A DNA stretch of 64,000 bases from the NCBI RefSeq assembly GCF_014905555.1, contig NZ_BNGS01000003.1, positions 62,001-126,000 of the forward strand, written 5' to 3'. Shown here one piece after another: positions 45,794 to 57,217 of the stretch. Numbering within the stretch: the first letter of the stretch is position 1; each line of letters begins with the position of its first letter. Below the pieces are notes generated by a model. The model saw nothing but the letters and a program-made list of their open reading frames with translations. It did no database searches and was not told the origin of the DNA. The stretch comes from Streptomyces sp. Y2F8-2 (GTDB lineage Bacteria; Actinomycetota; Actinomycetes; Streptomycetales; Streptomycetaceae). The translations under genes were made by a program, and so were the position numbers.

Positions 45794-46665
45794 CCACCTC
45801 TTCTTCCGAGCGGGGCGTCAGCCTGGGCATGCCCGAACTGCCCGCGCCCGACTACCCGGACGACGTGCGGGCCCGGCTGGAGCGGGACGCGCACGAGATC
45901 ATCGCCCGCTACCCGGACTCCCGGTCCGCCCTCCTGCCGCTGCTGCACCTGGTGCAGTCGGAGGAGGGCCATGTCACGCGCACCGGGATGCGGTTCTGCG
46001 CCGAGGTTCTGGGTCTGACCACGGCCGAGGTCACCGCGGTCGCCACCTTCTACACCATGTACCGGCGGCGGCCCTCCGGTGACTACCAGGTGGGTGTCTG
46101 CACCAACACCCTGTGCGCCGTCATGGGCGGCGACGCCATCTTCGAGGCCCTCCAGGAGCACCTGGGCGTCGGCAACGGCGAGACCACCGACGACGGCAAG
46201 GTCACCCTGGAGCACATCGAGTGCAACGCGGCCTGCGACTACGCGCCGGTCGTGATGGTCAACTGGGAGTTCTTCGACAACCAGACCCCCGAGACCGCCC
46301 GGCGCCTCGTCGACGACCTGCGCGCGGGACGGCAGGTCGCTCCCACCCGCGGTGCCCCCCTGTGCACCTTCAAGGAGACCGCCCGGATGCTGGCGGGCTT
46401 CCCCGACGAACGGGACGGGGCCGTCGAGGCGACCGGCAGCGCGGGTCCGGCCTCCCTGGTCGGGCTGCGGCTGGCCAAGGGGGAGTCCGCCGCCGCGCGC
46501 GTGGTGCACCCGCGGGACGGCGGGCCGCACGACGAGGCCGGGGACACGGCCGTGCACCAGCCGTCGCCGTCCGAGCACCTCATCTCGCACGACGCGCCAC
46601 AGGACACATCGGCCTCCGACCCGGCACACCCGGCCGGGCCCGTAGCCGACGAGGGAGGGCAGTGA
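45790..46665 (+). CDS. nuoE: NADH-quinone oxidoreductase subunit E, extended
   Basis: A 291-residue 2Fe-2S subunit of the NADH dehydrogenase module. The four ligands appear as CTNTLC ([14 protein letters not shown]) and CNAAC ([12 protein letters not shown]). After the usual domain (about 190 residues) comes a roughly 90-residue polar, His/Asp-rich extension of no known role ([20 protein letters not shown]). It starts at a GTG overlapping the nuoD stop. Confidence 0.93.
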
Positions 46666-48050
46666 TGACCTTGGCACCCGAAAATGGGGGCACCGCCCGC
46701 CCGAGCGGATTCGAGGGTGGGGGAGAGACCAGCCCCGAGAAGCTGCTCGTGCCCGTGCTGTCGGCCTTCTGGGACGAGGAGAGCTCCTGGACGCTGGACG
46801 TCTACCGCAGGCACGACGGCTACGAGGGGCTCCGCAAGGCGCTCGCCATGTCGCCGGACGACGTGATCGCGTACGTCAAGGACTCCGGACTGCGCGGGCG
46901 CGGCGGCGCGGGATTCCCCACGGGAATGAAGTGGCAGTTCATTCCCCAGGGGGACGGCAAGCCTCACTATCTGGTTGTCAACGCCGACGAATCGGAGCCC
47001 GGCACCTGCAAGGACATCCCGCTCCTCTTCGCGAACCCGCACAGCCTCATCGAGGGCATCGTCATCGCGTGCTACGCCATCAGGTCGTCGCATGCCTTCA
47101 TCTATCTGCGTGGTGAAGTCGTCCCCGTGCTGCGGCGGTTGCACTCGGCCGTGCGCGAGGCCTACGCGGCGGGCTACCTCGGCGAGAACATCCTGGGCAG
47201 CGGGCTCGATCTCGACGTCACCGTGCACGCGGGCGCGGGCGCGTACATCTGCGGTGAGGAGACCGCACTGCTCGACTCGCTCGAAGGCCGCCGTGGTCAA
47301 CCGCGGCTCCGTCCCCCCTTCCCTGCGGTCGCGGGCCTCTACGCGTGCCCGACTGTGGTGAACAACGTCGAGTCGATCGCGTCGGTTCCCGCGATCCTGA
47401 ACCGGGGCAAGGAATGGTTCCGGTCGATGGGCAGCGACAAGTCGCCCGGCTTCACGCTGTACTCGCTCAGCGGCCATGTGGCCAACCCCGGCCAGTACGA
47501 GGCCCCGCTCGGCATCACGTTGCGGCAGCTCCTCGACATGAGCGGCGGCATGCGGCCCGGCCACCGGCTGAAGTTCTGGACGCCGGGCGGCTCGTCCACG
47601 CCGATGTTCACCGAGGAGCACCTCGACGTCGCGCTGGACTACGAGGGAGTGGGCGCCGCCGGGTCCATGCTCGGCACCAAGGCCCTGCAGTGCTTCGACG
47701 AGACGACCTGCGTGGTGCGGGCCGTCACCCGCTGGACCGAGTTCTACGCCCACGAGTCCTGCGGCAAGTGCACACCCTGCCGGGAAGGCACGTACTGGCT
47801 CGTGCAGCTGCTGCGGGACATCGAGGCGGGCAAGGGCGTCATGTCCGACCTCGACAAGCTCGCCGACATCGCCGACAACATCAACGGCAAGTCCTTCTGC
47901 GCCCTCGGCGACGGCGCCGCCTCGCCGATCTTCTCCTCCCTCAAGTACTTCCGCGAGGAGTACGAGGACCACATCACGGGCCGGGGCTGCCCCTTCGACC
48001 CGGCCAAGTCCACGGCCTGGGCGGACAAGCCCGCGGAGGTGAACGCATGA
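46665..48050 (+). CDS. nuoF: NADH-quinone oxidoreductase subunit F
   Basis: A 461-residue FMN- and NADH-binding subunit, where NADH hands its electrons to the complex. It has the FMN/NADH loop [45 protein letters not shown] and the 4Fe-4S motif [13 protein letters not shown]. Its ATG overlaps the nuoE stop by one base (TGATG). The nuoG start overlaps its stop. Confidence 0.96.
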   Translation: MTLAPENGGTARPSGFEGGGETSPEKLLVPVLSAFWDEESSWTLDVYRRHDGYEGLRKALAMSPDDVIAYVKDSGLRGRGGAGFPTGMKWQFIPQGDGKPHYLVVNADESEPGTCKDIPLLFANPHSLIEGIVIACYAIRSSHAFIYLRGEVVPVLRRLHSAVREAYAAGYLGENILGSGLDLDVTVHAGAGAYICGEETALLDSLEGRRGQPRLRPPFPAVAGLYACPTVVNNVESIASVPAILNRGKEWFRSMGSDKSPGFTLYSLSGHVANPGQYEAPLGITLRQLLDMSGGMRPGHRLKFWTPGGSSTPMFTEEHLDVALDYEGVGAAGSMLGTKALQCFDETTCVVRAVTRWTEFYAHESCGKCTPCREGTYWLVQLLRDIEAGKGVMSDLDKLADIADNINGKSFCALGDGAASPIFSSLKYFREEYEDHITGRGCPFDPAKSTAWADKPAEVNA

Positions 48051-50551
48051 CTGTGACCACCAGCGCTCCCTCAGGTGGGGGAGAGGCGGCGGTCCCGCCG
48101 GAGGACCTCGTCACGCTGACGATCGACGGCGTCGAGATCAGCGTGCCCAAGGGCACCCTGGTCATCCGCGCCGCCGAACAGCTCGGCATCGAGATCCCCC
48201 GCTTCTGCGACCACCCCCTGCTCGACCCGGCCGGCGCCTGCCGCCAGTGCATCGTCGAGGTCGAGGGCCAGCGCAAGCCCATGGCGTCCTGCACGATCAC
48301 GTGTACGGACGGGATGGTCGTGAAGACGCACCTCACCTCGCCCGTCGCCGAGAAGGCCCAGAAGGGTGTGATGGAGCTCCTGCTCATCAACCACCCGCTG
48401 GACTGCCCCGTCTGCGACAAGGGTGGCGAGTGCCCGCTGCAGAACCAGGCGATGTCGCACGGCAACGCCGAGTCCCGCTTCGAGGGGAAGAAGCGGACGT
48501 ACGAGAAGCCGGTCCCGATCTCCACGCAGGTGCTGCTCGACCGTGAGCGGTGCGTGCTGTGCGCCCGCTGCACCCGGTTCTCCAACCAGATCGCGGGCGA
48601 CCCGATGATCGAGCTGCTGGAGCGGGGCGCGTTGCAGCAGGTCGGCACCGGAGAGGGCGACCCCTTCGAGTCGTACTTCTCCGGGAACACCATCCAGATC
48701 TGCCCGGTCGGTGCACTGACCTCGGCGGCGTACCGCTTCCGCTCCCGCCCCTTCGACCTGGTCTCGTCCCCGTCGGTCTGCGAGCACTGCTCCGGCGGCT
48801 GCGCCACCCGCACCGACCACCGGCGCGGCAAGGTCATGCGGCGCCTGGCCGCCTACGATCCGGAGGTCAACGAGGAGTGGATCTGCGACAAGGGGCGCTT
48901 CGCGTTCCGGTACGCGCAGATGAAGGACCGGCTCGATGTGCCGCTGGTGCGGCGCGAGAGCGGTGAGCTGGAGCCCGCGTCCTGGCCCGAGGCGCTCGAC
49001 ATCGCCGCCCGGGGGCTGCTCGCCGCGCGGGGCCGGGCCGGGGTGCTCACCGGCGGCCGGCTCACCGTGGAGGACGCCTACGCGTACAGCAAGTTCGCGC
49101 GCGTGGCGCTCGACACGAACGACATCGACTTCCGCGCGCGCGTGCACAGCGGCGAGGAGGCCGACTTCCTGGCCGCCCGGATCGCCGGACGCGGCCGCGA
49201 CCTCGACGGTACGGGCGTCACGTTCACCTTCCTCGAGAAGGCGCCCGCCGTCCTGCTCGTCGGGTTCGAGTCCGAGGAGGAGGCGCCCGGCGTCTTCCTG
49301 CGGCTGCGCAAGGCCTGGCGGGGGCACGGCCAGCAGGTGTTCGCTCTGGCCACGCACGCCACCCGGGGCCTGGAGAAGGCCGGCGGCACCCTGCTGCCCG
49401 CCGCGCCGGGGACCGAGACCGAGTGGCTGGACGCGCTGGCCGGACGGGTCGGCCTGGAGGAGGACGGCGTACGGGCCGCGGAGGCGCTGCGCACCGAGGG
49501 CGCCGTGATCGTCGTCGGTGAACGCCTCGCCGCCGTCGCCGGCGGCCTCACCGCCGCCGTCCGTACCGCGGCCGCCACCGGCGCCCGGCTGGCGTGGATC
49601 CCGCGCCGGGCCGGAGAACGGGGCGCGGTCGAGGTGGGCGCGCTGCCCTCGCTGCTGCCGGGCGGGCGTCCGGCCACCGATCCGCGCGCGCGGGAGGAGG
49701 TCGCCGCCGTCTGGGGCCTTGCCGACCTCCCGCACCGCTACGGCCGGGACACGGGCCAGATCGTCGAGGCCGCGGCCACCGGCGAACTTCGCGCCCTGGT
49801 CGTGGCCGGCGTCGAGGTCGCCGACCTGCCGGATCCGGCACGCGCACGTGAAGCACTGTCCGAGGTGGACTTCCTGGTCTCCCTGGAACTGCGGCCCAGC
49901 GAGGTCACCGAGCGCGCGGACGTGGTGCTGCCGGTCGCGGCGGCCGCCGAGAAGGCCGGCACCTTCCTCAACTGGGAGGGCAGGGCCCGCTTCTTCGAGG
50001 CCGCGCTCAAGCCCGACCAGATGACCCGCCCGCTGATGCCGACCGACGCGCGCGTGCTCCAGATGCTCGCCGACGCGATGGACGTGCACCTGGGGCTGCC
50101 CGATCTGCGCACGATCCGCGTGGAACTGGACCGCCTCGCCGCCTGGGACGGTCCGCGGGCCGCCAACCCCCTGGAGATCGGCGGACAGCTGCCCCGCCCG
50201 GCCGCCGGGGAGGCCGTGCTCGCCGGCCACCGGCTGCTGCTCGACCAGGGCCGTCTCCAGGACGGCGACGAGGCGCTCGCCGGCACCCGGCACGCGGCAC
50301 GCGCGCGTGTGTCCGCCGCCACTGCCGCCGAGGCGGGCGTCGAGGACGGCGAGCTGCTGGCCGTGCGCGGCCCGTCCGGGACCGTCGAACTCCCGCTGCA
50401 GATCACCGAGATGCCCGACCGCGTCGTCTGGCTCCCGATGAACTCCACGGGCGGCGGCGTCCCCTCCGACACCGGGGCGCAGCCCGGCACCCTCGTCCGC
50501 ATCGGCCCGGCGACGCCCGCCGCCGAAGCCCCCAAGGAGGTGGAGGCATGA
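48047..50551 (+). CDS. nuoG: NADH-quinone oxidoreductase subunit G
   Basis: An 834-residue subunit with the chain of iron-sulfur clusters from FMN toward the membrane. The N-terminal ferredoxin domain has the ligands [16 protein letters not shown] and MASC. Then come [32 protein letters not shown] with CPVGAL, and the extra cluster motif [13 protein letters not shown]. The C-terminal half is a molybdopterin-oxidoreductase-like domain without catalytic ligands. It is coupled to nuoF and nuoH by four-base overlaps. Confidence 0.95.
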   Translation: MTVTTSAPSGGGEAAVPPEDLVTLTIDGVEISVPKGTLVIRAAEQLGIEIPRFCDHPLLDPAGACRQCIVEVEGQRKPMASCTITCTDGMVVKTHLTSPVAEKAQKGVMELLLINHPLDCPVCDKGGECPLQNQAMSHGNAESRFEGKKRTYEKPVPISTQVLLDRERCVLCARCTRFSNQIAGDPMIELLERGALQQVGTGEGDPFESYFSGNTIQICPVGALTSAAYRFRSRPFDLVSSPSVCEHCSGGCATRTDHRRGKVMRRLAAYDPEVNEEWICDKGRFAFRYAQMKDRLDVPLVRRESGELEPASWPEALDIAARGLLAARGRAGVLTGGRLTVEDAYAYSKFARVALDTNDIDFRARVHSGEEADFLAARIAGRGRDLDGTGVTFTFLEKAPAVLLVGFESEEEAPGVFLRLRKAWRGHGQQVFALATHATRGLEKAGGTLLPAAPGTETEWLDALAGRVGLEEDGVRAAEALRTEGAVIVVGERLAAVAGGLTAAVRTAAATGARLAWIPRRAGERGAVEVGALPSLLPGGRPATDPRAREEVAAVWGLADLPHRYGRDTGQIVEAAATGELRALVVAGVEVADLPDPARAREALSEVDFLVSLELRPSEVTERADVVLPVAAAAEKAGTFLNWEGRARFFEAALKPDQMTRPLMPTDARVLQMLADAMDVHLGLPDLRTIRVELDRLAAWDGPRAANPLEIGGQLPRPAAGEAVLAGHRLLLDQGRLQDGDEALAGTRHAARARVSAATAAEAGVEDGELLAVRGPSGTVELPLQITEMPDRVVWLPMNSTGGGVPSDTGAQPGTLVRIGPATPAAEAPKEVEA

Positions 50552-51912
50552 GCCCGTACCTCGCCGCTGAAGACCTCTCGATGTTCGGCCACGACCCCTG
50601 GTGGCTGGTCGTCATCAAGGCGGTGTTCTGCTTCGCCTTCCTGATGGTGACCGTGTTGTTCTCCATCGTCTGGGAGCGCAAGGTCGTCGCCTGGATGCAG
50701 CTGCGCATCGGCCCCAACCGGCACGGTCCCTGGGGCATGCTCCAGTCGCTCGCCGACGGCGTGAAGCTGATGCTGAAGGAAGACCTCATCGTCAAGCGCG
50801 CGGACAAGGTGGTCTACATCCTCGCGCCGATCGTCGCGGCCATCCCGGCCTTCATGGCGATCGCGGTGATCCCCTTCGGGCCCGCCGGCAACGAGATCTC
50901 GATCTTCGGGCACCGCACCACGATGCAGCTCACCGACCTGCCGATCGCGATGCTCTACATCCTCGCGGTCGCCTCGGTCGGTATCTACGGCATCGTGCTG
51001 GCGGGCTGGAGCTCCGGTTCCACCTATCCGCTCCTCGGTGGCCTGCGCTCCTGCGCGCAGATGATCTCCTACGAGATCGCCATGGGTGCCGCCTTCGCCT
51101 CCGTGTTCCTCTACTCGGGGTCGATGTCGACGTCGAGGATCGTCGAGGCGCAGCACGACCGCTGGTACATCCTGCTGCTGCCGGTGTCCTTCATCATCTA
51201 CATCGTCACGATGGTCGGCGAGACCAACCGCGCCCCCTTCGACATGCCGGAGTCCGAGGGCGACCTGGTCGGCGGCTTCAACACCGAGTACTCGTCGATC
51301 AAGTTCGCGATGTTCATGCTCGCCGAGTACGTCAACATGGTGACGGTCTCGGCCGTGTCCACCACCCTCTTCCTGGGCGGCTGGCGCGCCCCGTGGCCGA
51401 TCAGCACGGTCTGGGAGGGCGCGAACCACGGCTGGTGGCCGCTGCTCTGGTTCGTCATCAAGGTCCAGCTGCTGCTGTTCTTCTTCATCTGGCTGCGCGG
51501 CACGCTCCCCCGCGTCCGCTACGACCAGCTGATGAAGCTCGGCTGGAAGGTCCTCATCCCGGTCTCCGTGGTCTGGCTGATGCTCGTCGCGACCGTACGG
51601 GCGCTTCGCAACGAGAACTACGGTTTCGCCGACATCGCGCTGTACGTCGCGGGCGGAGTCCTCGCGCTGCTCCTGGTGTCGTTCGTCATCGACATGTTCC
51701 GCGCGAAGGCCAAGGAGGCCGAGCAGCCCGCCGAGGAGCCCGCCGCCTTCGACCCGATGGCCGGTGGATTCCCCGTGCCGCCGCTGCCGGGACAGACGCT
51801 GCCACCGGTGCCCAGGCGCCGCTCACGCCGGGAGCGGGAGCTGATTGTCAGTGGTGGACCGGACACTGTGAGTGACGGATCTTCGGATGGAAAGGAGGCG
51901 TCCGATGGCTGA
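50548..51912 (+). CDS. nuoH: NADH-quinone oxidoreductase subunit H, with C-terminal extension
   Basis: A 454-residue membrane subunit with eight helices. It lies at the junction of the two arms and forms part of the quinone channel. Family segments are [74 protein letters not shown] and [20 protein letters not shown] roughly 75-residue cytosolic tail rich in Pro/Arg/Ser is added to the usual protein. Its end overlaps nuoI by eight bases. Confidence 0.95.
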   Translation: MSPYLAAEDLSMFGHDPWWLVVIKAVFCFAFLMVTVLFSIVWERKVVAWMQLRIGPNRHGPWGMLQSLADGVKLMLKEDLIVKRADKVVYILAPIVAAIPAFMAIAVIPFGPAGNEISIFGHRTTMQLTDLPIAMLYILAVASVGIYGIVLAGWSSGSTYPLLGGLRSCAQMISYEIAMGAAFASVFLYSGSMSTSRIVEAQHDRWYILLLPVSFIIYIVTMVGETNRAPFDMPESEGDLVGGFNTEYSSIKFAMFMLAEYVNMVTVSAVSTTLFLGGWRAPWPISTVWEGANHGWWPLLWFVIKVQLLLFFFIWLRGTLPRVRYDQLMKLGWKVLIPVSVVWLMLVATVRALRNENYGFADIALYVAGGVLALLLVSFVIDMFRAKAKEAEQPAEEPAAFDPMAGGFPVPPLPGQTLPPVPRRRSRRERELIVSGGPDTVSDGSSDGKEASDG

Positions 51913-52546
51913 CGAGCCCAAGGACACCAAGCCGGGTTTCCAGAACCCGGTGGCCGGCTTCGGCGTGACCTTCAAGGCCATGTTCAAGAAGCGGCTCACC
52001 GAGCAGTACCCGGAGCAGAAGAAGACCACGGCTCCGCGGTTCCACGGCCGGCACCAGCTCAACCGCCATCCGGACGGCCTGGAGAAGTGCGTCGGCTGCG
52101 AACTGTGCGCCTGGGCGTGCCCCGCCGACGCGATCTACGTCGAGGGCGCGGACAACACGGACGAGGAGCGCTACTCCCCGGGCGAGCGGTACGGGCGGGT
52201 GTACCAGATCAACTACGCCCGCTGCATCCTGTGCGGCCTGTGCATCGAGGCCTGCCCCACGCGCGCGCTGACGATGACCAACGAGTTCGAGTTGGCCGAC
52301 TCCAGCCGCGCCAACCTCATCTACACCAAGGAGCAACTGCTCGCCGGCCTCGAAGAGGGCATGGTGGACACGCCCCACGCCATCCACCCGGGGATGGACG
52401 AGCAGGACTACTACCGGGGCCTGGTGACGGAGGCCGCGCCCGGCACCGTGCGCCAGGTCGCCGTCTCGAAGGGCGAGGTCCCGCAGGAGGCCGTCTCCAC
52501 CTTCGGCGAGGGCGAGCCGGCGTCGAAGAAGGTGATCGGCGGATGA
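51905..52546 (+). CDS. nuoI: NADH-quinone oxidoreductase subunit I
   Basis: A 213-residue ferredoxin-like subunit that carries two 4Fe-4S clusters, N6a and N6b. The two motifs are [12 protein letters not shown] and [15 protein letters not shown] 51905 has GGAAAGGAGG upstream; earlier in-frame starts lie inside nuoH. The C-terminus is extended beyond the E. coli protein. It overlaps nuoJ by four bases (ATGA). Confidence 0.96.
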   Translation: MADEPKDTKPGFQNPVAGFGVTFKAMFKKRLTEQYPEQKKTTAPRFHGRHQLNRHPDGLEKCVGCELCAWACPADAIYVEGADNTDEERYSPGERYGRVYQINYARCILCGLCIEACPTRALTMTNEFELADSSRANLIYTKEQLLAGLEEGMVDTPHAIHPGMDEQDYYRGLVTEAAPGTVRQVAVSKGEVPQEAVSTFGEGEPASKKVIGG

Positions 52547-53382
52547 CTGATCTCGCGGCCTACTCCACCTCCACCGGAGAGGCCTTCCAGTTCTGGGTCC
52601 TCGGCACCGTCGCGGTGCTCGGCGCCCTCGGCACCGTCTTCATGAAGAAGGCCGTGCACAGCGCGCTGTGCCTCGCGGGCACCATGATCGTCCTGGCGGT
52701 GTTCTACCTCGCCAACGGCGCCTACTTCCTGGGGATCGTGCAGATCGTCGTCTACACCGGCGCGATCATGATGCTGTTCCTGTTCGTGGTGATGCTCGTC
52801 GGCGTCACCGCGGCGGACTCCCTGAAGGAGACCATCAAGGGGCAGCGCTGGCTGGCCCTCCTGTGCGGGCTCGGCTTCGGCATCCTGCTGTTCGCGGGCA
52901 TCGCCAACGCCTCCCTGAAGGACTTCGCCGGCAGCGGCAGGGCGAATGCGGGCGGCAATGTGGAGGGTCTGGCGGCCCTCATCTTCACCAAGTACGTGTT
53001 CGCCTTCGAAATCACCGGTGCCCTGCTCATCACGGCCGCCGTCGGCGCCATGGTGCTCACCCACCGCGAGCGCACCGAGCGCGCCCGCACCCAGCGCGAA
53101 CTCTCCGAGCAGCGGGTACGGGAGGGCAAGCACGTTCCGCCGCTGCCGGCCCCCGGCGTCTACGCCCGGCACAACGCGGTGGACATCGCGGGTCTCCTGC
53201 CGGACGGCACCCCGTCCGAGCTGACCGTCAACAAGACGCTGCGCGCCCGCGGCCAGATCCGCGACGTGTCCGACGAGGCGATCAGCGATCTCAAGGCGCT
53301 GGAGCAGCACGCCGCCGAGCGCCTGGAGCGCACCGAGGAGAAGCGGCCGGCGCTCAAGAGGACCGAGGAGGCGTCGAAGTGA
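52543..53382 (+). CDS. nuoJ: NADH-quinone oxidoreductase subunit J, with long tail
   Basis: A 279-residue membrane subunit with five helices ([24 protein letters not shown], then [32 protein letters not shown]). A hydrophilic tail of about 100 residues follows the last helix ([20 protein letters not shown]), longer than in E. coli. The nuoK GTG overlaps its stop. Confidence 0.93.
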   Translation: MTDLAAYSTSTGEAFQFWVLGTVAVLGALGTVFMKKAVHSALCLAGTMIVLAVFYLANGAYFLGIVQIVVYTGAIMMLFLFVVMLVGVTAADSLKETIKGQRWLALLCGLGFGILLFAGIANASLKDFAGSGRANAGGNVEGLAALIFTKYVFAFEITGALLITAAVGAMVLTHRERTERARTQRELSEQRVREGKHVPPLPAPGVYARHNAVDIAGLLPDGTPSELTVNKTLRARGQIRDVSDEAISDLKALEQHAAERLERTEEKRPALKRTEEASK

Positions 53383-53678
53383 ACCCGGTCAACTACCTGT
53401 ATCTCGCAGCCCTGTTGTTCACGATCGGCGCCACCGGCGTACTGATCCGGCGCAACGCGATCGTGGTGTTCATGTGTATCGAGCTGATGCTCAACGCGTG
53501 CAACCTCGCGTTCGTCACCTTCTCCCGGATGCACGGCAATCTCGACGGCCAGATCATCGCCTTCTTCACGATGGTCGTCGCCGCCGCGGAGGTCGTCGTC
53601 GGGCTCGCGATCATCGTGTCGCTGTTCCGTACCCGCCATTCGGCCTCGGTCGACGACGCCAGCCTGATGAAGCTGTAA
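53379..53678 (+). CDS. nuoK: NADH-quinone oxidoreductase subunit K
   Basis: A 99-residue membrane subunit with three helices. It carries the conserved Glu of helix 2 ([18 protein letters not shown]) and Glu of helix 3 ([17 protein letters not shown]) needed for proton pumping. It starts at a GTG overlapping nuoJ. nuoL starts 16 bp after its stop. Confidence 0.96.
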   Translation: MNPVNYLYLAALLFTIGATGVLIRRNAIVVFMCIELMLNACNLAFVTFSRMHGNLDGQIIAFFTMVVAAAEVVVGLAIIVSLFRTRHSASVDDASLMKL

Positions 53679-53693
53679 GGGGTCGGGAGAATC

Positions 53694-55640
53694 GTGGAGA
53701 ACCTGATTGCGCTGCTGATCGCGGCGCCCCTGCTCGGAGCGGCCGTGCTGCTGTGCGGCGGCAGAAGGCTGGACGCGGTCGGCCACTGGCTCGGCACGGT
53801 GCTCGCCGCCGTCTCCTTCGTGTTCGGTGCCGTCCTCTTCACCGACATGCTGGGGAAGGCCGCCGACCACCGGACCGTCACCCAGCACCTGTTCAGCTGG
53901 GTCCCGGTGGGCGGTTTCCAGGCCGACGTCACCTTCCGGCTCGACCAGCTGTCGATGACGTTCGTCCTGCTGATCACCGGAGTCGGCTCGCTCATCCACC
54001 TGTACTCGGTCGGGTACATGGAGCACGACGAGCGCAGGCGCCGCTTCTTCGGCTATCTGAACCTCTTCCTCGCGGCGATGCTGCTGCTGGTGCTCGCCGA
54101 CAACTACCTGCTGCTGTACGTCGGCTGGGAGGGCGTCGGTCTCGCCTCCTACCTGCTGATCGGCTTCTGGCAGCACAAGCCCAGCGCGGCGACCGCGGCG
54201 AAGAAGGCGTTCATCGTCAACCGCGTCGGCGACATGGGCCTGTCGATCGCCATCATGCTGATGTTCACCACGTTCGGGACCTTCGCCTTCGGCCCGGTCC
54301 TCGGCCACGTCGGAGACACGTCCGAGGGCAAGCTCACCGCGATCGGCCTGATGCTGCTGCTCGCCGCCTGCGGCAAGTCGGCCCAGGTGCCGCTGCAGTC
54401 CTGGCTCGGTGACGCGATGGAGGGCCCGACCCCGGTCTCGGCCCTGATCCACGCCGCGACCATGGTGACCGCGGGCGTCTACCTGATCGTCCGCTCGGGA
54501 GCGATCTTCAACGCGGCGCCCGACGCCCAGCTGGCCGTCACCGTCGTCGGTGCCGTCACGCTCCTGTTCGGTGCGATCGTCGGTTGCGCGAAGGACGACA
54601 TCAAGAAGGCGCTGGCCGGCTCGACCATGTCGCAGATCGGCTACATGGTGCTCGCCGCGGGCCTCGGCCCCATCGGCTACGTCTTCGCGATCATGCACCT
54701 GGTCACGCACGGCTTCTTCAAGGCCGGACTGTTCCTCGGCGCCGGCTCGGTCATGCACGGCATGAACGACGAGGTCGACATGCGCCGGTACGGCGGCCTC
54801 AGGAAGTACATGCCGGTCACCTTCGTCACCTTCGGCCTGGGCTACCTCGCGATCATCGGCTTCCCGGGCCTGTCCGGTTTCTTCTCCAAGGACAAGATCA
54901 TCGAGGCGGCCTTCGCGAAGGGCGGCACCGAGGGCTGGATCCTCGGCGGCGCGGCCCTGCTGGGCGCCGCCATCACGGCGTTCTACATGACGCGGGTGAT
55001 GCTGATGACGTTCTTCGGCGAGGAGCGGTGGCGCCACGCCCCGACTCCGTCCCCGGACGAGCCGAGCGTGGAGCCCGCCGCCGAGACCCGCGGCGAGCAC
55101 GCGGAGCCGCACCCGCACGAATCGCCGGGCGTCATGACGATCCCCATGATCGTGCTGGCGGTCGGCTCCGTCTTCGGCGGCGCGTTCTTCAGCATCGGCG
55201 ACCGCTTCCTGCACTGGCTGGAGCCGGTCACCGGGCACAGCGAGGGGCATTCGCCGGTCAGCGCCTGGACGGTCACCGGAGCGACCATGGTGTGCCTGGT
55301 CATCGGCGTGGCCATCGCCTGGGCGCAGTACGGCCGTAAGCCCGTTCCGGCCGTCGCCCCGCGCGGTTCCCTGCTCACCCGGGCCGCCCGGCGCGACCTG
55401 CTCCAGGACGACTTCAACCACGTCGTCCTCGTCCGGGGCGGGGAACACCTCACGCGCTCCCTGGTGTACGTGGACCACACCCTGGTCGACGGCGTCGTCA
55501 ACGGCACGGCGGCCTCGGTCGGCGGCCTGTCCGGCCGGCTCCGCCGACTGCAGAACGGCTACGCACGGTCGTACGCCGTCTCGATGTTCGGCGGTGCGGC
55601 GGTGCTCGTCGCCCTGACCCTGCTGATGAGGGCGGTCTGA
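53694..55640 (+). CDS. nuoL: NADH-quinone oxidoreductase subunit L
   Basis: A 648-residue antiporter-like proton pump with about sixteen helices. Conserved residues appear in the segments [55 protein letters not shown] and [19 protein letters not shown]. It has a cytosolic loop with His/Glu-rich sequence (near residues 450-480) and the long horizontal helix at the end. GTG start after GGGAG. Confidence 0.95.
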   Translation: MENLIALLIAAPLLGAAVLLCGGRRLDAVGHWLGTVLAAVSFVFGAVLFTDMLGKAADHRTVTQHLFSWVPVGGFQADVTFRLDQLSMTFVLLITGVGSLIHLYSVGYMEHDERRRRFFGYLNLFLAAMLLLVLADNYLLLYVGWEGVGLASYLLIGFWQHKPSAATAAKKAFIVNRVGDMGLSIAIMLMFTTFGTFAFGPVLGHVGDTSEGKLTAIGLMLLLAACGKSAQVPLQSWLGDAMEGPTPVSALIHAATMVTAGVYLIVRSGAIFNAAPDAQLAVTVVGAVTLLFGAIVGCAKDDIKKALAGSTMSQIGYMVLAAGLGPIGYVFAIMHLVTHGFFKAGLFLGAGSVMHGMNDEVDMRRYGGLRKYMPVTFVTFGLGYLAIIGFPGLSGFFSKDKIIEAAFAKGGTEGWILGGAALLGAAITAFYMTRVMLMTFFGEERWRHAPTPSPDEPSVEPAAETRGEHAEPHPHESPGVMTIPMIVLAVGSVFGGAFFSIGDRFLHWLEPVTGHSEGHSPVSAWTVTGATMVCLVIGVAIAWAQYGRKPVPAVAPRGSLLTRAARRDLLQDDFNHVVLVRGGEHLTRSLVYVDHTLVDGVVNGTAASVGGLSGRLRRLQNGYARSYAVSMFGGAAVLVALTLLMRAV

Positions 55641-55645
55641 TAGCG

Positions 55646-57217
55646 ATGTCCTTTCCCCTGCTGACAGCGACGGCGGTGCTCCCGGCCGTGGGGGCGATCG
55701 CCACGGCCGCGGTCCCGGCCGCGCAGCGCACCGCCGCCAAGTGGCTGGCGCTGGTCGTCTCGCTCGCCACGCTCGCGCTCGCCGCGATGATCACGTTCCG
55801 CTTCGAACCGGGTGGCGCCCGGTACCAGTTCACCGAGTCCCAGGCCTGGATCAAGGACTTCGGGGTGCGGTACGAGCTGGGCGTGGACGGCATCGCGGTG
55901 GCACTCATCGCGCTCACCGCGCTGTTGATCCCGTTCGTGATCCTGGCGGGCTGGCACGACGCGGACCCGCTGGAGACCGGAAGCCGGCGCTGGCGGCCGA
56001 CGCAGGGCTTCTTCGCCCTGATCCTGGCCGTCGAGGCGATGGTGATCATCTCGTTCGAGGCCACCGACGTCTTCCTCTTCTACATCTTCTTCGAAGCCAT
56101 GCTCATCCCGATGTACTTCCTCATCGGTGGCTTCGGGGACCGCGCCCACGAGCAGGGCGAGAAGGCGGCGTCCACGCAGCGGTCGTACGCCGCCGTGAAG
56201 TTCCTCCTCTACAACCTGGCCGGCGGCCTGATCATGCTGGCCGCGGTGATCGGCCTGTATGTGCAGGCGGGCAATTTCTCCCTCCCGGAGATCGTGCAGG
56301 CGCGGGCCAACGGCTCGCTGCACATGGCGACCAGCACCGAGCGCTGGCTGTTCCTCGGCTTCTTCTTCGCCTTCGCGGTGAAGGCGCCGCTGTGGCCGCT
56401 GCACACCTGGCTGCCCAACGCCATGGGGGAGGCCACCGCCCCCGTCGCCGTGCTGATCACGGCGGTCGTCGACAAGGTGGGCACGTTCGCGATGCTGCGC
56501 TTCTGCCTCCAGCTGTTCCCGGAGGCCAGCAAGTGGGCGACACCGGTCATCCTCGTCCTGGCCCTGATCAGCATCCTCTACGGGGCGCTGCTGGCGGTCG
56601 GCCAGCGGGACATCAAGCGGCTGGTGGCCTACGCGTCGATCTCGCACTTCGGCTTCATCATCATGGGCATCTTCGCGATGACCAGCCAGGGCCAGTCCGG
56701 GGCGACGCTGTACATGGTCAACCACGGCATCTCGACGGCCGCCTGGATGCTGGTGGCGGGCTTCCTGATCTCGCGCCGCGGCTCGCGTCTGATCGCGGGG
56801 TACGGGGGCGTGCAGAAGGTCGCGCCCGTGCTCGCCGGCACGTTCCTGATCGGCGGCCTGGCGACGCTGTCCCTACCGGGGCTCGCGCCGTTCGTGAGTG
56901 AGTTCCTGGTGCTGGTCGGCACGTTCACGCGCCATCCGGTGATCGGCATCATCGCCACCTTCGGCATCGTCCTCGCCGCGCTCTACACCCTCGTCCTGTA
57001 CCAGCGGACGATGACGGGCCCGGTGAAGGCGGAGGTCGCGGCGATGCCGGACCTGAGGGTCCGCGAACTCGTGGTGGTCGTCCCGCTGATCGCGCTGCTG
57101 ATCTTCCTGGGCGTCTACCCGAAGCCGGTCACCGACCTGGTCAACCCGGCCGTCCAGCACACCATGTCCGACGTACACCAGACCGATCCCAAGCCCGCAG
57201 TGGAGGCGGCCAAGTGA
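55646..57217 (+). CDS. nuoM: NADH-quinone oxidoreductase subunit M
   Basis: A 523-residue antiporter-like proton pump with fourteen helices. Landmarks are ELGVDGIAVALIALTALLIP, FFEAMLIPMYFLIGGFG, the lysine/glutamate helices KAPLWPLHTWLPNAMGEATAPVAVLIT and GQRDIKRLVAYASISHFGFI. It starts five bases after nuoL and overlaps nuoN (GTGA). Confidence 0.95.
   Translation: MSFPLLTATAVLPAVGAIATAAVPAAQRTAAKWLALVVSLATLALAAMITFRFEPGGARYQFTESQAWIKDFGVRYELGVDGIAVALIALTALLIPFVILAGWHDADPLETGSRRWRPTQGFFALILAVEAMVIISFEATDVFLFYIFFEAMLIPMYFLIGGFGDRAHEQGEKAASTQRSYAAVKFLLYNLAGGLIMLAAVIGLYVQAGNFSLPEIVQARANGSLHMATSTERWLFLGFFFAFAVKAPLWPLHTWLPNAMGEATAPVAVLITAVVDKVGTFAMLRFCLQLFPEASKWATPVILVLALISILYGALLAVGQRDIKRLVAYASISHFGFIIMGIFAMTSQGQSGATLYMVNHGISTAAWMLVAGFLISRRGSRLIAGYGGVQKVAPVLAGTFLIGGLATLSLPGLAPFVSEFLVLVGTFTRHPVIGIIATFGIVLAALYTLVLYQRTMTGPVKAEVAAMPDLRVRELVVVVPLIALLIFLGVYPKPVTDLVNPAVQHTMSDVHQTDPKPAVEAAK

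Noticed and set aside
47345..48046. Long upstream extension of nuoG in the same frame
   Set aside because: It overlaps nuoF, whose motifs are clear; ATG 48047 gives the standard NuoG N-terminus.
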